From Candidatus Gastranaerophilales bacterium (GTDB lineage: Bacteria; Cyanobacteriota; Vampirovibrionia; Gastranaerophilales; Gastranaerophilaceae), in the NCBI GenBank assembly GCA_028693235.1, contig JAQUVW010000001.1, positions 532,616 to 596,615 of the forward strand: DNA of 64,000 bases. Reading direction: 5' to 3'. Positions 1 to 10,248 of the stretch are shown piece after piece. A program made the translations under genes and the position numbers. How positions within the stretch are numbered: position 1 is the stretch's first letter; each line of letters begins with the position of its first letter. The notes below the pieces were generated by a model. The model made no database searches and had not been told where the DNA came from. It saw only the letters and a list, made by a program, of their open reading frames with translations.

Positions 1-470
1 AGCAAGAGCTTCTTAAACTTATTGATACAATGGAGTTTCAAGATGGTTTTGTCGAAACTTTAAATTTGTGCTCAAAAAAGCAAATGGGTTTTCATATAGT
101 GAGTGCTGGTGCCGATTATTACATAAATAGGGTTTTATCGCGACTAGATAAGCAGTTTGATATTCCTTTGTTAGCGAATAATTCTTCTTATTCTATGGAA
201 ACAGGATTGAAACTTTATCCTCCTCAAAAAGATGATTCATATTTTGATTCTGAGGTCGGTGTTTCCAAAGAAAAATATGTTATGCATCTTAAAGAGCAAG
301 GATAAACAATCATCTTTGCGGGTGACGGGCGACCTGATTTTGAGCCTGCAAAGCTTTCTGATGTTGTGTTTGCCAGAGATAATCTAAAGCAGCTCTTAAA
401 AAAAAATAATCTTCCGTATTTGAATTTTAATTCGTATTTTGACATTTATAATTATATTTCAGATTGTTAA
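1..470 (+). pseudogene. HAD-family phosphatase, 5' end outside window, in-frame stop
   Basis: The reading frame is open from the window edge (codons in phase with base 3) to a TAA at 303-305, then continues in the same frame to a TAA at 468-470. The part after the stop reads TIIFAGDGRPDFEPAKL and then SDVVFARDNL, which is the conserved C-terminal GDG-x-x-D motif of MtnX/SerB-like HAD phosphatases; the part before it has the motif II region HIVSAGADYYI. One base (for example AAA to TAA, Lys to stop) would join the two halves. The break removes the metal-binding aspartate, so the product should be inactive unless the stop is read through or is a sequence error. Substrate is unknown; the nucleophile motif DxD lies upstream of the window. 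Confidence 0.72.
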
Positions 471-558
471 ATATTACGTATTATTCTTAAAAAAATATCC
501 AAATTAGATTTTGCTTCGGGTATAATTATTTTATGGGAATGCTATAGATGAGGGTCTG

Positions 559-1404
559 ATGATAAACACAGTTAATTGTGCCGAAGATGAGACGGTATCA
601 CAAAAAAATAAGATTAATATGATTTTTGAAATAGTAGAGGCAGTTAAAAAGCTTATCGCAGAAGATAAGGCTCAGAAACAACCTCTTTTTTTAAATATAA
701 ATGAACAATTTCTACTAAAATTAGTAAAAACTATTGTAAATAAGAAATCCTCAACTTATTTGATTGGCATTACCGGTGAATCTGCCTCAGGTAAAACGAC
801 ACTTGTTAATAATGCGGCAAAAGCTTTTGTTGAACAAAAAGAAGAAGAACTTTTTACAACAGTATGTTGTGACGATTATTATTTTGATACTGCAAAAGAG
901 CTAAGAGAAGCAGGAAGTTATGAAAAACTTTTTGAAAAAGGTTTTAGTCTAGACACTCCGGATGCAATAAATCTTGAATTGATGAAAGCTCATCTTGTTA
1001 GCTTGAAAAATGGTTGCGGTGTAAATGCTCCTGAATATGATTTTGTAACTTGTGAAAGCAGACCAAATTCAATTTATAAAAAACCTGCCCAAATTGTACT
1101 AAATGAAGGGCTTTATGTCTTGGATAAAAGTCTTATAGATGTTCATGATATCAAGGTCTATGTTTTTACGCCATTCGATATGCTAAAGGAACGTTGGTAC
1201 AAAAGAGCTGAAATGCGTGGAAAAGTTGGAAAAGCTGCTGATATGCAGTTTGCTGATGTAAATGCAACGGCTCAAATATATATTAGACCTACAATGCAAA
1301 TCGCAGATGTTGTTGTAAATGGATTAACAACATCAGAATATATTGAAGAAGTTACCTCAAAACTTCTTTCTATTGTAAGAAAAATAGTTCAATCATATAA
1401 ATAA
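559..1404 (+). CDS. Uridine kinase-like P-loop kinase
   Basis: 281 residues. Walker A is GITGESASGKTT near residues 70-82, followed by the family features CCDDYYFD and EYDFVTCESRPN, and a lid region rich in Arg (ERWYKRAEMRGK). This is the uridine kinase/phosphoribulokinase fold, which phosphorylates a nucleoside or sugar hydroxyl with ATP. Compared with a compact bacterial Udk of about 210 residues it carries an extra N-terminal helix-rich segment of about 65 residues, so the substrate may not be uridine. ATG at 559 follows GAGGG by five bases. A TATAAT at 521-526 is a possible -10. It stands alone and ends at a strong hairpin. Confidence 0.8.
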   Translation: MINTVNCAEDETVSQKNKINMIFEIVEAVKKLIAEDKAQKQPLFLNINEQFLLKLVKTIVNKKSSTYLIGITGESASGKTTLVNNAAKAFVEQKEEELFTTVCCDDYYFDTAKELREAGSYEKLFEKGFSLDTPDAINLELMKAHLVSLKNGCGVNAPEYDFVTCESRPNSIYKKPAQIVLNEGLYVLDKSLIDVHDIKVYVFTPFDMLKERWYKRAEMRGKVGKAADMQFADVNATAQIYIRPTMQIADVVVNGLTTSEYIEEVTSKLLSIVRKIVQSYK

Positions 1405-1429
1405 AGAGGTATCAATGATACCTCTTTTT
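1403..1429. terminator. Bidirectional intrinsic terminator
   Basis: Perfect 11-bp stem AAAGAGGTATC (1403-1413) with GATACCTCTTT (1417-1427), loop AAT, followed by T residues; the A-rich left flank gives a T run on the other strand. It separates the convergent kinase gene and the minus-strand gene that ends at 1444. Confidence 0.85.
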
Positions 1430-1443
1430 ATTATGTTGTCGGC

Positions 1444-2217
1444 TTATTTATATTGTCCTGAGTAAATGCCTTCTTGGTCCATAAGTTTTATTGCTAGTTC
1501 ATAGTATTTAGACCAATATTCAGTAGAGCCTTCTTCGTATTTGCTCAATTGAGTTTTGATTTCGCTTGTCATCCATTGAGGCATCGCTTGTTTAATAGTT
1601 TTCAAAGTGTCGTGAGAAAGAATGCTTTCATAGTTGTCAGTGTTTTCAACTTTGCCCCAGTAGCTTGTGTCAACTTCTCTTATTGTATAATTTTGCAAGC
1701 CCCATTTTGCGTTGTCGCATTCAGAAAGATTGAAAGTTGCATCTGTTTGTTTTCCGTCAGATACGCCACCGAAAACGAAATCATAGAAATTAATTTTATT
1801 TTGATTTACTTCAAAAACATCGTAAGGTTTGCCGTTTTCCCAGCTCATGCCTAATTTTTCAGTAAAGCCTTGTTCGTCATAAACTGCATATTGCCCTTTA
1901 GTAAAATCTATGTTTGTGAATAAGCTGTCGTCTTTGTTTTCGAACAAAATATCATTTTTGTTGCTTTCGCTTTGCAGATATTTATCCCAGCTTACAAGAT
2001 TTGCATTATTGCCGTCACCTAGAGTGTCGTCACCTTCGATATGATTTTCAATGCGTTGAAGGACTGAGTTGCCGTCAGTACCTGAGCAGAACAAGCTACT
2101 CTTAAAATCGGTGTAGCCCATTGAACGTGCTCTTTTTTTATAACGATTCCATTGCACATCGTATTCTGTTCCAAGATCACCTGTTTGACCTGATTGAACG
2201 CGATTGATACTTGTCAT
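1444..2217 (-). CDS. Unknown protein with FKSS motif, no signal peptide
   Basis: 257 residues, acidic and rich in Asn, Asp, Tyr and Trp. I do not recognise a family. There is no signal peptide or membrane segment. The N-terminal part has GYTDFKSSLF around residues 34-43, a short motif also seen in the 92-residue protein at 51402-51680. A stretch DDTLGDGNNANLVSWDKYL around residue 63-81 resembles a degenerate EF-hand/dockerin-type calcium loop, but acidic positions are incomplete. ATG at 2217 has a good site AGGAGC. It is probably monocistronic: it ends at the 1403-1429 terminator and the next upstream gene on this strand starts elsewhere. Likely lineage-specific. Confidence 0.7.
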   Translation of the reverse strand: MTSINRVQSGQTGDLGTEYDVQWNRYKKRARSMGYTDFKSSLFCSGTDGNSVLQRIENHIEGDDTLGDGNNANLVSWDKYLQSESNKNDILFENKDDSLFTNIDFTKGQYAVYDEQGFTEKLGMSWENGKPYDVFEVNQNKINFYDFVFGGVSDGKQTDATFNLSECDNAKWGLQNYTIREVDTSYWGKVENTDNYESILSHDTLKTIKQAMPQWMTSEIKTQLSKYEEGSTEYWSKYYELAIKLMDQEGIYSGQYK

Positions 2218-2321
2218 AAATAGCTCCTGTATATAACCTTACAATTATATAAAACCCAAAAATATATCCCTCATGCATAAAAAGTATATATTGTTACAAT
2301 GCTTAACATTAAATAATAGGT

Positions 2322-3179
2322 CTACTTGAGAGGGTATCTCATAACTACATTGCTGCTTTGCTCTGATATATATAAAACGTCGTCTTTGATGTGTAAATAA
2401 TATGGCTTGTAGATTTTTTCCATGAAAATATATACACGCCCGTTGGGAATGACTTTAATTATGTTATTGTTGTTATAGTTCGCAATGTATAAGTTGTCAA
2501 AACGGTCGATAGCCATACCGATGGGACCATTTATTAGTTTGCTTTTAACGAACAGAGATGTTTTTTTAGAGGGCGAGATTTTCATTATTGAACTATCTGC
2601 GAAGCAGGCAACATAAACATTTCCTTTTGAATCGACGGCAATTCCTGTAGGGGAAGCGAATTTGTCTAATACCACTCGCTTGTTTGGATTAGCGACATTC
2701 GATTTCATTCTGGTCATTCGTTCTTTTTGGATTTTTATTGCATAATTACAATCGTTTTTCATTTTTGAAGCTTCTGCTGATTTTTGAGAACTTTGTGGGA
2801 TTAAATTTGCGTATTTTAAAGCTGTTTGGTAATTCCCGCGTTTATAGCATATTTTTGACAACTCAAGTGCCGCATCATAGTCGTATGGGTTTATTTTCAA
2901 TACCGCTGAATATGCTTGAATAGCTTTTTCTGATTGACCAGTTATTTCATAAGTTATCCCTAGATTGTAGTAGGCATCTGTAAAATCAGGTTGAATTTCA
3001 AGAGCTTTTTTATAAGAATAAATAGCACTGTTATAGGATTTTGCTTGATAGTAGTAGAGTCCTTGATTGTATAATTCAATCGCCTTGAATGAATAATCAG
3101 CCGCAAACGCAGTGGTAGCGGTTGCGACTAATAAAACTATTAAAAATAAATTTAAAAATAATTTTTTTGAAATTTTCAT
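2322..3179 (-). CDS. Exported TPR protein with C-terminal NHL-type repeats
   Basis: 285 residues. A signal peptide (MKISKK then a hydrophobic core, cleavage probably after AFA near residue 27) sends it to the periplasm or surface. Residues about 32-140 are three TPR units (for example ALEIQPDFTDAYYNLGITYE), and residues about 165-285 carry NHL/SMP-30-like blades (SPTGIAVDSKGNVYVA, GPIGMAIDRFDNLYIANY). Three blades are too few for a closed six-blade propeller, so it may pair with itself or be truncated. The ATG lies one base after the gatA stop with no clear Shine-Dalgarno site, which points to translational coupling. TPR and NHL parts are both protein-binding; function unknown. Confidence 0.75.
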   Translation of the reverse strand: MKISKKLFLNLFLIVLLVATATTAFAADYSFKAIELYNQGLYYYQAKSYNSAIYSYKKALEIQPDFTDAYYNLGITYEITGQSEKAIQAYSAVLKINPYDYDAALELSKICYKRGNYQTALKYANLIPQSSQKSAEASKMKNDCNYAIKIQKERMTRMKSNVANPNKRVVLDKFASPTGIAVDSKGNVYVACFADSSIMKISPSKKTSLFVKSKLINGPIGMAIDRFDNLYIANYNNNNIIKVIPNGRVYIFMEKIYKPYYLHIKDDVLYISEQSSNVVMRYPLK

Positions 3180-3180
3180 A

Positions 3181-4659
3181 TTAAGCTTTAACTAACTCAG
3201 GTTTATTTTGATTAAAATTAACTGCTTGTTCAAGAGAATAAGCTGTTTGTAACAATTTCGCTTCGTCTAAAGTTTGAGCCAACAATTGAATACCGATTGG
3301 CATATTTGCTTCATCAAGTCCATATGGAACATTCATTGCAGGGATTCCTGCTAGGTTTGCTGTAATAGTCGCAATATCTGTTAAATACATGCTTAAAGGA
3401 TCTGAAACTTTAGAGCCTATTTCAAAAGCTGTATATGGGCAAGTCGGTGAAAGAAGCACATCTGCTTTTTCAAAAGCCTTGTCGAAGTCATTTTTAATCA
3501 AACGACGTAATTGTTGAGCTTTTTTATAGTAAGCGTCGTAATAGCCAGAACTCAACGCATAAGTGCCAAGCATTATTCTTCTTTTTACTTCCGCACCGAA
3601 GCCTTCCGCTCTTGTTTTGTTATACATTTCAATGAGGGTTTCCGGGTTCGCTGTGCGGTGACCGTATTTTACGCCATCAAATCTTGCAAGGTTTGAGCTT
3701 GCTTCAGCTGTTGCGATGATGTAATAGACCCCAATAGAGTGTTTGATTAAAGGAAGTGAAATTTCAACGATTTCAGCACCCATAGATTTATATTTTTCAA
3801 TAGAATCTTGAATCGCTTTTGATACAGAGTCAGAAAGTCCTTCGCTTATCAATTCTTTTATGACTCCTATTTTAAGTCCTTTTATTCCGTTTTTTAATGT
3901 TTTAGTAAAGTCCGGAACTTCAAGATTTAAAGACGTAGAATCTTTTTCATCATAACCTGAAATGGCATTTAAAAGCAAAGCAGCATCTTCTACGCTGTGA
4001 GCGAATGGACCAATTTGGTCTAAAGAAGAAGCAAATGCGATTAAGCCGTATCTTGAAACACGTCCGTATGTGGGTTTTAATCCAACTAAACCGCAAAAAC
4101 TTGCAGGAAGTCTGATACTTCCTCCAGTGTCAGAGCCGAGAGCAAGGGTCGCTTGCCCTGAAGCAACAGCTGCTGCTGAGCCACCAGAGCTTCCGCCGGG
4201 GACTTTGTTTAAGTCCCAAGGGTTGTGAACAAGTTTTGTTGCAGAGTTTTCGTTACTTGAACCCATTGCGAATTCATCGAGATTTGTTTTTCCGATAATC
4301 GGAATTAAATTTTCTTTTAATTTTTTTGTAACAGTTGCATCGTAAGGTGATACAAAGTTTTCTAATATTTTGCTTGAAGCGGTTGTTTTGTAGCCTTTGA
4401 GGTTGATATTATCTTTAAGAGCAAGAGCAATACCTGCAAGAGCTGGAATTTGTTCGTTATTAGCTATTTTTTCATCAACTTTTTTTGCTGTTTCAAGTGC
4501 AAAATCTGTTGTAAGAGAGTTGTATGCACCTATTTTTTCATCGATTGATTGAGCTCTGTCAATCACAGCTTGAGTAAGTTCAGTTGCTGAAACTTCTTTG
4601 TTTAGAAGGGCATTGCGTTGTTCAGTAGCTGTTTTTGTAATTAGTTCTTTGATATCCAA
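3181..4659 (-). CDS. gatA: Asp/Glu-tRNA amidotransferase subunit A
   Basis: 492 residues, full length for GatA. It hydrolyses glutamine and passes ammonia to GatB to convert misacylated Glu-tRNA(Gln) or Asp-tRNA(Asn). The amidase-signature triad is visible: Lys82 in ALKDN, cis-Ser157 in GGSSGGS and nucleophile Ser181 in SDTGGSIR, matching spacing in characterised GatA proteins. The start is TTG at 4659 with AAGGA eight bases upstream; a TGA lies in frame just before it, so no ATG is available. It is followed after one base by a TPR/NHL gene and lies 75 bases after lpdA. gatB and gatC are not in the window. Confidence 0.95.
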   Translation of the reverse strand: MDIKELITKTATEQRNALLNKEVSATELTQAVIDRAQSIDEKIGAYNSLTTDFALETAKKVDEKIANNEQIPALAGIALALKDNINLKGYKTTASSKILENFVSPYDATVTKKLKENLIPIIGKTNLDEFAMGSSNENSATKLVHNPWDLNKVPGGSSGGSAAAVASGQATLALGSDTGGSIRLPASFCGLVGLKPTYGRVSRYGLIAFASSLDQIGPFAHSVEDAALLLNAISGYDEKDSTSLNLEVPDFTKTLKNGIKGLKIGVIKELISEGLSDSVSKAIQDSIEKYKSMGAEIVEISLPLIKHSIGVYYIIATAEASSNLARFDGVKYGHRTANPETLIEMYNKTRAEGFGAEVKRRIMLGTYALSSGYYDAYYKKAQQLRRLIKNDFDKAFEKADVLLSPTCPYTAFEIGSKVSDPLSMYLTDIATITANLAGIPAMNVPYGLDEANMPIGIQLLAQTLDEAKLLQTAYSLEQAVNFNQNKPELVKA

Positions 4660-4734
4660 TTTTTCAATCCTTCATGTCTGTTATTGTCTTTATTATAGTT
4701 TAAAAAAGTAAAAATGTTTAGTATTTTATATAGT

Positions 4735-6072
4735 TTAATTCTTACGGAGGTGAATAGCTTCGCCTGAAAGTGACATTATTGCTTCAAAAATACCTTCTGC
4801 GTAGGTCGGGTGCCCATGTATGGCTTTTGAAATCGCCTTTGGAGGCATATTATTAGCCATTGCAATAGCAAACTCTTGAATCATTGCGGAGGCTTCTTCG
4901 CTAATGATGTGTGCACCTAAGATTTTTTCTTCTGTCGCTAGAATTTTTATAAAACCTTCTGTTTTGCCGTCCGTATTGGCTTTCCCAAGAGCGGCTATAG
5001 GAACTGAAACTTTTTTGTAGGTTCCTTCTTGTAAATCTTGCTCTTTTTCTCCAATCCAAGCAACTTCAGGGTAACCATATATTATTGCGGGTACAAGTTT
5101 TTTGTCGAAAGAATTTTGTTTGTTTTCTGTAATGTAATCAACTAAACAAATAGCCTGATAAATTGCACTGTGGGCTAGCATTGAAAGCCCGTTTATATCG
5201 CCGATTGCATATATGTTTTCGTGGTTGGTTTGGTAATTTCCGTTAATATCGATAAATTTTGAATATTTTATTTCTATATCAGATTGTGGCAAATTAGCTG
5301 ACCTGCCCGTAGCTAAAAGAATTGCGTCAGGGGTATATATTTTATCGTTTGTGAGAGTCACAGTTTTTTCGTCAATATTTTTAATTGAGGTTGATTTACA
5401 ATATTCAATTTTATTTTTTTTGAAAATACGTTCAATTCTGACCGAAACGTCAATATCTGCTTGCGGAATAAGATTTTCGGCAAGTTCGATTAATGTTACT
5501 TTTTTACCGAGTTGTGAAAAAATCCTTGTCCATTCTATGCCGATAGCCCCAGAACCAACAATCATAATGTTATCTGGGTATTTATTCATTTTTAAAATAT
5601 CATCAGAAGTTAAGATGAAGTCTTTTTTATAGGTACCTTCAAATTTAAATATATTAGGCTTAGAGCCTGTTGCGATAATTATATTTTTGCATTCATAAAT
5701 ATTCCCTGCAGCACTAATTTCATTGTTGCTTTTTATGATTGCTTCGCCTTCGACTATTTCAATTCCGTATGAGCTGATAAGTTGAGTTAGAGATTTTCTT
5801 ATCTTTTCGACCAAAATATTTTTTTTGTCATTCATTTTTCCTTCGTCGATATTTTTTATGTCGACTTCAATTCCAAAATTCAATGCGTTGCGTATTTCGG
5901 TTATGGTATCGGCGTTTTTAATCATTGTTTTGGTGGGGATACAGCCTTTGTTTAAACAAGTTCCTCCAACTTTATCTTTTTCGAAAACTACTACTTTCAG
6001 TCCTTTTTGAGCGGCTCTTATTGCAGCAGAATATCCGGCGGGTCCTGAGCCTATAACACCAATATCAAACAT
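4735..6072 (-). CDS. lpdA: Dihydrolipoamide dehydrogenase (E3)
   Basis: 445 residues. A flavoprotein disulfide reductase that reoxidises dihydrolipoamide of 2-oxoacid dehydrogenase or glycine-cleavage complexes with NAD+. FAD motif GSGPAG at residues 8-13, redox pair Cys39/Cys44 in GGTCLNKGCIPTK, a second nucleotide motif IVGSGAIGIEW, the ATGRSAN and AIGDINGL motifs, and the C-terminal HGHPTYAE carrying the catalytic His-Glu pair. ATG at 6072 follows GAGGGA. No E1 or E2 genes are adjacent. At 445 residues it is slightly shorter than typical (about 465), within family range. Confidence 0.93.
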   Translation of the reverse strand: MFDIGVIGSGPAGYSAAIRAAQKGLKVVVFEKDKVGGTCLNKGCIPTKTMIKNADTITEIRNALNFGIEVDIKNIDEGKMNDKKNILVEKIRKSLTQLISSYGIEIVEGEAIIKSNNEISAAGNIYECKNIIIATGSKPNIFKFEGTYKKDFILTSDDILKMNKYPDNIMIVGSGAIGIEWTRIFSQLGKKVTLIELAENLIPQADIDVSVRIERIFKKNKIEYCKSTSIKNIDEKTVTLTNDKIYTPDAILLATGRSANLPQSDIEIKYSKFIDINGNYQTNHENIYAIGDINGLSMLAHSAIYQAICLVDYITENKQNSFDKKLVPAIIYGYPEVAWIGEKEQDLQEGTYKKVSVPIAALGKANTDGKTEGFIKILATEEKILGAHIISEEASAMIQEFAIAMANNMPPKAISKAIHGHPTYAEGIFEAIMSLSGEAIHLRKN

Positions 6073-6143
6073 AAAAAATCCCTCACTTACTAATTAAGGT
6101 TATTATACAATAAGAGAGAGATTTTTGCCTAATATTAAATTTG

Positions 6144-7487
<1,344 letters not shown>

Positions 7488-7509
7488 TTATTAGAAAAGA
7501 CACACGGGG

Positions 7510-7538
7510 ATTATCTCATATTGCGATGGTTTTTTCAA
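7510..7538 (-). promoter_or_regulatory. Promoter for enolase
   Basis: On the minus strand TTGAAA (7538-7533) and GATAAT (7515-7510) are separated by 17 bases; transcription would begin near 7503, giving a leader of about 28 bases with the AAGGAGA ribosome site. Confidence 0.6.
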
Positions 7539-7567
7539 CAAATAATGAGGTTATTTTTTCGGCTATG

Positions 7568-7576
7568 TGTTATAAT
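7568..7576 (+). promoter_or_regulatory. Extended -10 promoter for the BI-1 gene
   Basis: TGTTATAAT is a perfect extended -10 element. The -35 position is poor. Transcription would begin near 7583, 25 bases before AGGAGG. Confidence 0.5.
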
Positions 7577-7621
7577 TCATCATGAAAATTATTTGGTATT
7601 TATCATTAGGAGGAAATAATT

Positions 7622-8359
7622 ATGATGGAAAACAAAAACCCTGTATTTTCGCAAGGTGTTGTCGGTGATGTCCAATCTATAGAAGGAGCACCGATGACTG
7701 TTTCAGGCACAATGAATAAACTTATTTTGTGTATGTTTATTATGATTGCTTCAGGTGCTGCTGTTTGGCAACAATTTACATTAGGATATATGGACAAAGT
7801 CAATATGCTAATGATGGCGGGACTTGTAATTGGGTTGATTTCAGGATTTGCAATTATTTTTAAACGTGATTGGGCTCCTGTTTTAACTCCGGTTTATGCT
7901 TTCGCAGAAGGTGCATTATTGGGTGGTTTGTCGTCAATTCTTGAGGCTCAATTTAAGGGAATTGTCGTGCAGGCAGTTGCTTTGACCTTTATGGCTGTTT
8001 TAGCTATGGCTATTTTGTTTAAGGCTAATATTATAAGAGCTACAGAAAAATTCAGAAGTGCAATTATCACTGCTACCTTTGCAATTGCGATTTTGTATTT
8101 TATAAGCATTATTGCCGGCTTTTTTCATATACAAATCCCTGCTATTTATAGTTCCAGTCCAATCGGGATTGCTTTTAGTGTAATAGTTTGTGCAATAGCT
8201 GCTTTCAATTTGATTTTGGATTTTGACTTTGTAGAGCAAGGTGTTCGCCAAATGTTACCGAAAAATTACGAATGGTATGGTGCTTTCGGTTTGATGGTTA
8301 CCATTGTTTGGTTATATGTCGAGATTTTAAGATTGCTTTCAAAATTAAGAGATAGATAA
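7622..8359 (+). CDS. Bax inhibitor-1/YccA family membrane protein
   Basis: 245 residues with about seven hydrophobic segments after a short N-terminal tail containing MTVSGTMNKL. The FAEGALLGGLSSILEAQF region and the C-terminal RQMLPKNYEWYGAFGLMVTIVWLYVEILRLL match the UPF0005/BI-1 (YccA/YbhL/YetJ) family. Some members act as pH-sensitive calcium leak channels, but the role here cannot be read from sequence. ATG at 7622 is chosen over the next codon, also ATG, because AGGAGGAAA ends five bases before it. Monocistronic, with a promoter at 7568 and a terminator at 8379. Confidence 0.85.
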   Translation: MMENKNPVFSQGVVGDVQSIEGAPMTVSGTMNKLILCMFIMIASGAAVWQQFTLGYMDKVNMLMMAGLVIGLISGFAIIFKRDWAPVLTPVYAFAEGALLGGLSSILEAQFKGIVVQAVALTFMAVLAMAILFKANIIRATEKFRSAIITATFAIAILYFISIIAGFFHIQIPAIYSSSPIGIAFSVIVCAIAAFNLILDFDFVEQGVRQMLPKNYEWYGAFGLMVTIVWLYVEILRLLSKLRDR

Positions 8360-8378
8360 TTTAATCAAAAATTACATC

Positions 8379-8408
8379 AAAGGACACGGCAAACGCTTGT
8401 GTCCTTTT
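8379..8408 (+). terminator. Intrinsic terminator after the BI-1 gene
   Basis: Stem AAAGGACAC (8379-8387) with GTGTCCTTT (8399-8407), loop of eleven bases, then TTTTGTTTTT. Confidence 0.82.
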
Positions 8409-8460
8409 GTTTTTCATAACTATGCAAAGAAAAGTTGGTGACAAAGGAAAAATTATTTGA

Positions 8461-9669
8461 TTAGTTTTTAATTATTGCATTTGCGGCGACAAAAGCAGTT
8501 GACCAGCAACTTTGGAGGTTGAAGCCGCCTGTAAATCCGTCGATATTAACAACTTCACCACAAAAATATAAGTCTTTTATGATTTTTGATTCCATTGTTT
8601 TGCTGTTGATTTCATTAAGTGCGATGCCACCTGCTGTTACGATTTCTTTGCCTTTTGATTTCGAAATTACATTCATTTCAATATTTGAGATATTGTGGGC
8701 AAGTTTGTTTTTTTCTTCTTTTGTAAGGTGCGTAATTCGTTTTTCTTGGTCAATTCCGATTTTGTTTATAATTAAATTTCCCAGTTTGTGGGGTAACAGT
8801 TGCGAAATTGCATTTTTTAAGCTTCGGTTTGGGAATTTTTCTATTAATTCTGTTATATAAATTTTTATTTCTTCTTCTGTTAGTCCTGTAGAATTCAGGT
8901 GCAATTTTAAAGGTTTTTCCTTTGAAAAATTTGTGTAAGCACAAATTGAAGATATTTTAAAAATCGCAGGTCCCGAAATAGAATTGTGGGTAAATAGCAT
9001 GTCATCATATACTTTTGCAATTTTTTTCCCTTCAAATGTCGCATTTAAGGTTATTTTATTTAATGTTAAGCCTGACAGAGAATAAAATTCGTTTTCTGCT
9101 AATTCTAGAGGAGCTAAAGCTGCCTTCGGTTCTATTATTGTATGCCCCATATCTTTTGCTATTTTAAAACCGTTTCCTTTGCCTCCTGTTGCAATGATTG
9201 CAATGTCAGAGTTGTATTTTTTGCTTTCGGTTTCAATTATAAATGTGTTGTCTTGCTTTATAGATGTGACTAGTTCATTTTTGACGTGTATTTCATATTT
9301 GTTTAAAAGATAATTTAATATTTTTGAAACTTCTTTTGAACTTTCGCAGGTCGGGAAAACTCTTGAATCTTCTTGCACAAAGGTGTCAATGCCGATTGAT
9401 TCAAAAAATTCTATTGTGTTCAATGCATTGAATTGAGAAAAAACAGAAAGAAGAAACTTTTCACCTCGAGGATAAAATTTGACTAATTCTCTGTTATCAG
9501 GCTCAAAGTAAGTTAGGTTACACCGTCCACCTCCAGTTGGAAGTAGTGTTGAAAGCGGTTTTTTGACATCAAAAACTGTTATATCAAAAGCTCTAGATTG
9601 TTGAGCTAAAAATATTGCAGCTAGGGCTCCAGCGGGTCCTCCACCAATTATTGCAACTTTTTTATTCAT
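8461..9669 (-). CDS. HI0933/YhiN family FAD-dependent oxidoreductase
   Basis: 402 residues from ATG at 9669. N-terminal dinucleotide motif AIIGGGPAGALAA, then PTGGGRCNLT, FPTCESSKEV, a conserved ATGGKGNGFKIA block, and C-terminal FCGEVVNIDGFTGGFNLQSCWSTA, all diagnostic of the HI0933 flavoprotein family (BaiN-like). The substrate for most members is unknown. A TTG nine bases further upstream would add three residues, but the ATG is preferred: it overlaps the folK stop in the arrangement ATGAATAA, a typical coupled pair. The pairing with folK has no obvious biochemical logic. Confidence 0.88.
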   Translation of the reverse strand: MNKKVAIIGGGPAGALAAIFLAQQSRAFDITVFDVKKPLSTLLPTGGGRCNLTYFEPDNRELVKFYPRGEKFLLSVFSQFNALNTIEFFESIGIDTFVQEDSRVFPTCESSKEVSKILNYLLNKYEIHVKNELVTSIKQDNTFIIETESKKYNSDIAIIATGGKGNGFKIAKDMGHTIIEPKAALAPLELAENEFYSLSGLTLNKITLNATFEGKKIAKVYDDMLFTHNSISGPAIFKISSICAYTNFSKEKPLKLHLNSTGLTEEEIKIYITELIEKFPNRSLKNAISQLLPHKLGNLIINKIGIDQEKRITHLTKEEKNKLAHNISNIEMNVISKSKGKEIVTAGGIALNEINSKTMESKIIKDLYFCGEVVNIDGFTGGFNLQSCWSTAFVAANAIIKN

Positions 9670-10174
9670 TAAATTCAAATCTGGTTCCGTAAAGATAGAT
9701 ATCTTCAGGATATTCTAAAGCCTCATGTAAATCTATCAGTGATTTATGTAATTTAGGGTGTATATAGTCAGGAATAAGCTCAAGCAAAGGCACAAGTGCA
9801 AAAGCTCGCTCATGTAAGTGTTTATGAGGGATTATTAAATCCTGTTCTTCAATAACTTCATTTCCGTATAACAAAATATCAATATCAACAGTTCGAGGGC
9901 ACCATTGGTTATTAGGGTCACGTTTTCGTCCCAGCTTTGCTTCTACGTCAAGACATAATGTTAAAAGCTCTCGTGGCGGAAGTTTCGTTTTGACTTCTAT
10001 AACTGCATTTAAAAACCAATTTTGTTCCTTGTTTCCCCAAGGCTCGGTTTCGTACATTGTAGAGCTACGTATTAAATTCAAGAGTTTTGATTCAATAAGC
10101 AAGCTCGTAGCTTGTTGAATGTATCCGACTCTGTCTTCAATATTTGACCCTAAACATAAATATGCTATTGGCAT
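9662..10174 (-). CDS. folK: HPPK, folate biosynthesis
   Basis: 170 residues, usual length. 2-amino-4-hydroxy-6-hydroxymethyldihydropteridine pyrophosphokinase transfers pyrophosphate from ATP to the pterin in folate synthesis. Motifs: AYLCLGSNIEDR at the N-terminus, YETEPWG, FLNAVIEV, and the substrate/magnesium motif QWCPRTVDIDILLYG followed by LIIPHKHLHERAFALVPL. ATG at 10174 follows AAGGAGC. A minus-strand promoter TTGTAA-N17-TAAAAT can be read in the 74-base gap to the divergent ribE. Folate neighbours (folB, folP) are not present. Confidence 0.94.
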   Translation of the reverse strand: MPIAYLCLGSNIEDRVGYIQQATSLLIESKLLNLIRSSTMYETEPWGNKEQNWFLNAVIEVKTKLPPRELLTLCLDVEAKLGRKRDPNNQWCPRTVDIDILLYGNEVIEEQDLIIPHKHLHERAFALVPLLELIPDYIHPKLHKSLIDLHEALEYPEDIYLYGTRFEFNE

Positions 10175-10248
10175 TTGTGCTCCTTTGTTTCTATTTTATT
10201 ATTTTTTATAAACTTTTACAAGTACATAATTTGTGGTACATTGTTTCT

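Noticed and set aside
9670-9678. TTG start for the HI0933-type flavoprotein, giving three more residues
   Set aside because: The ATG at 9669 is coupled to the folK stop and needs no rare start codon.
10144-10248. Upstream extension of riboflavin synthase
   Set aside because: The family starts MFTGL; the extension is hydrophobic noise overlapping folK's start and its promoter.
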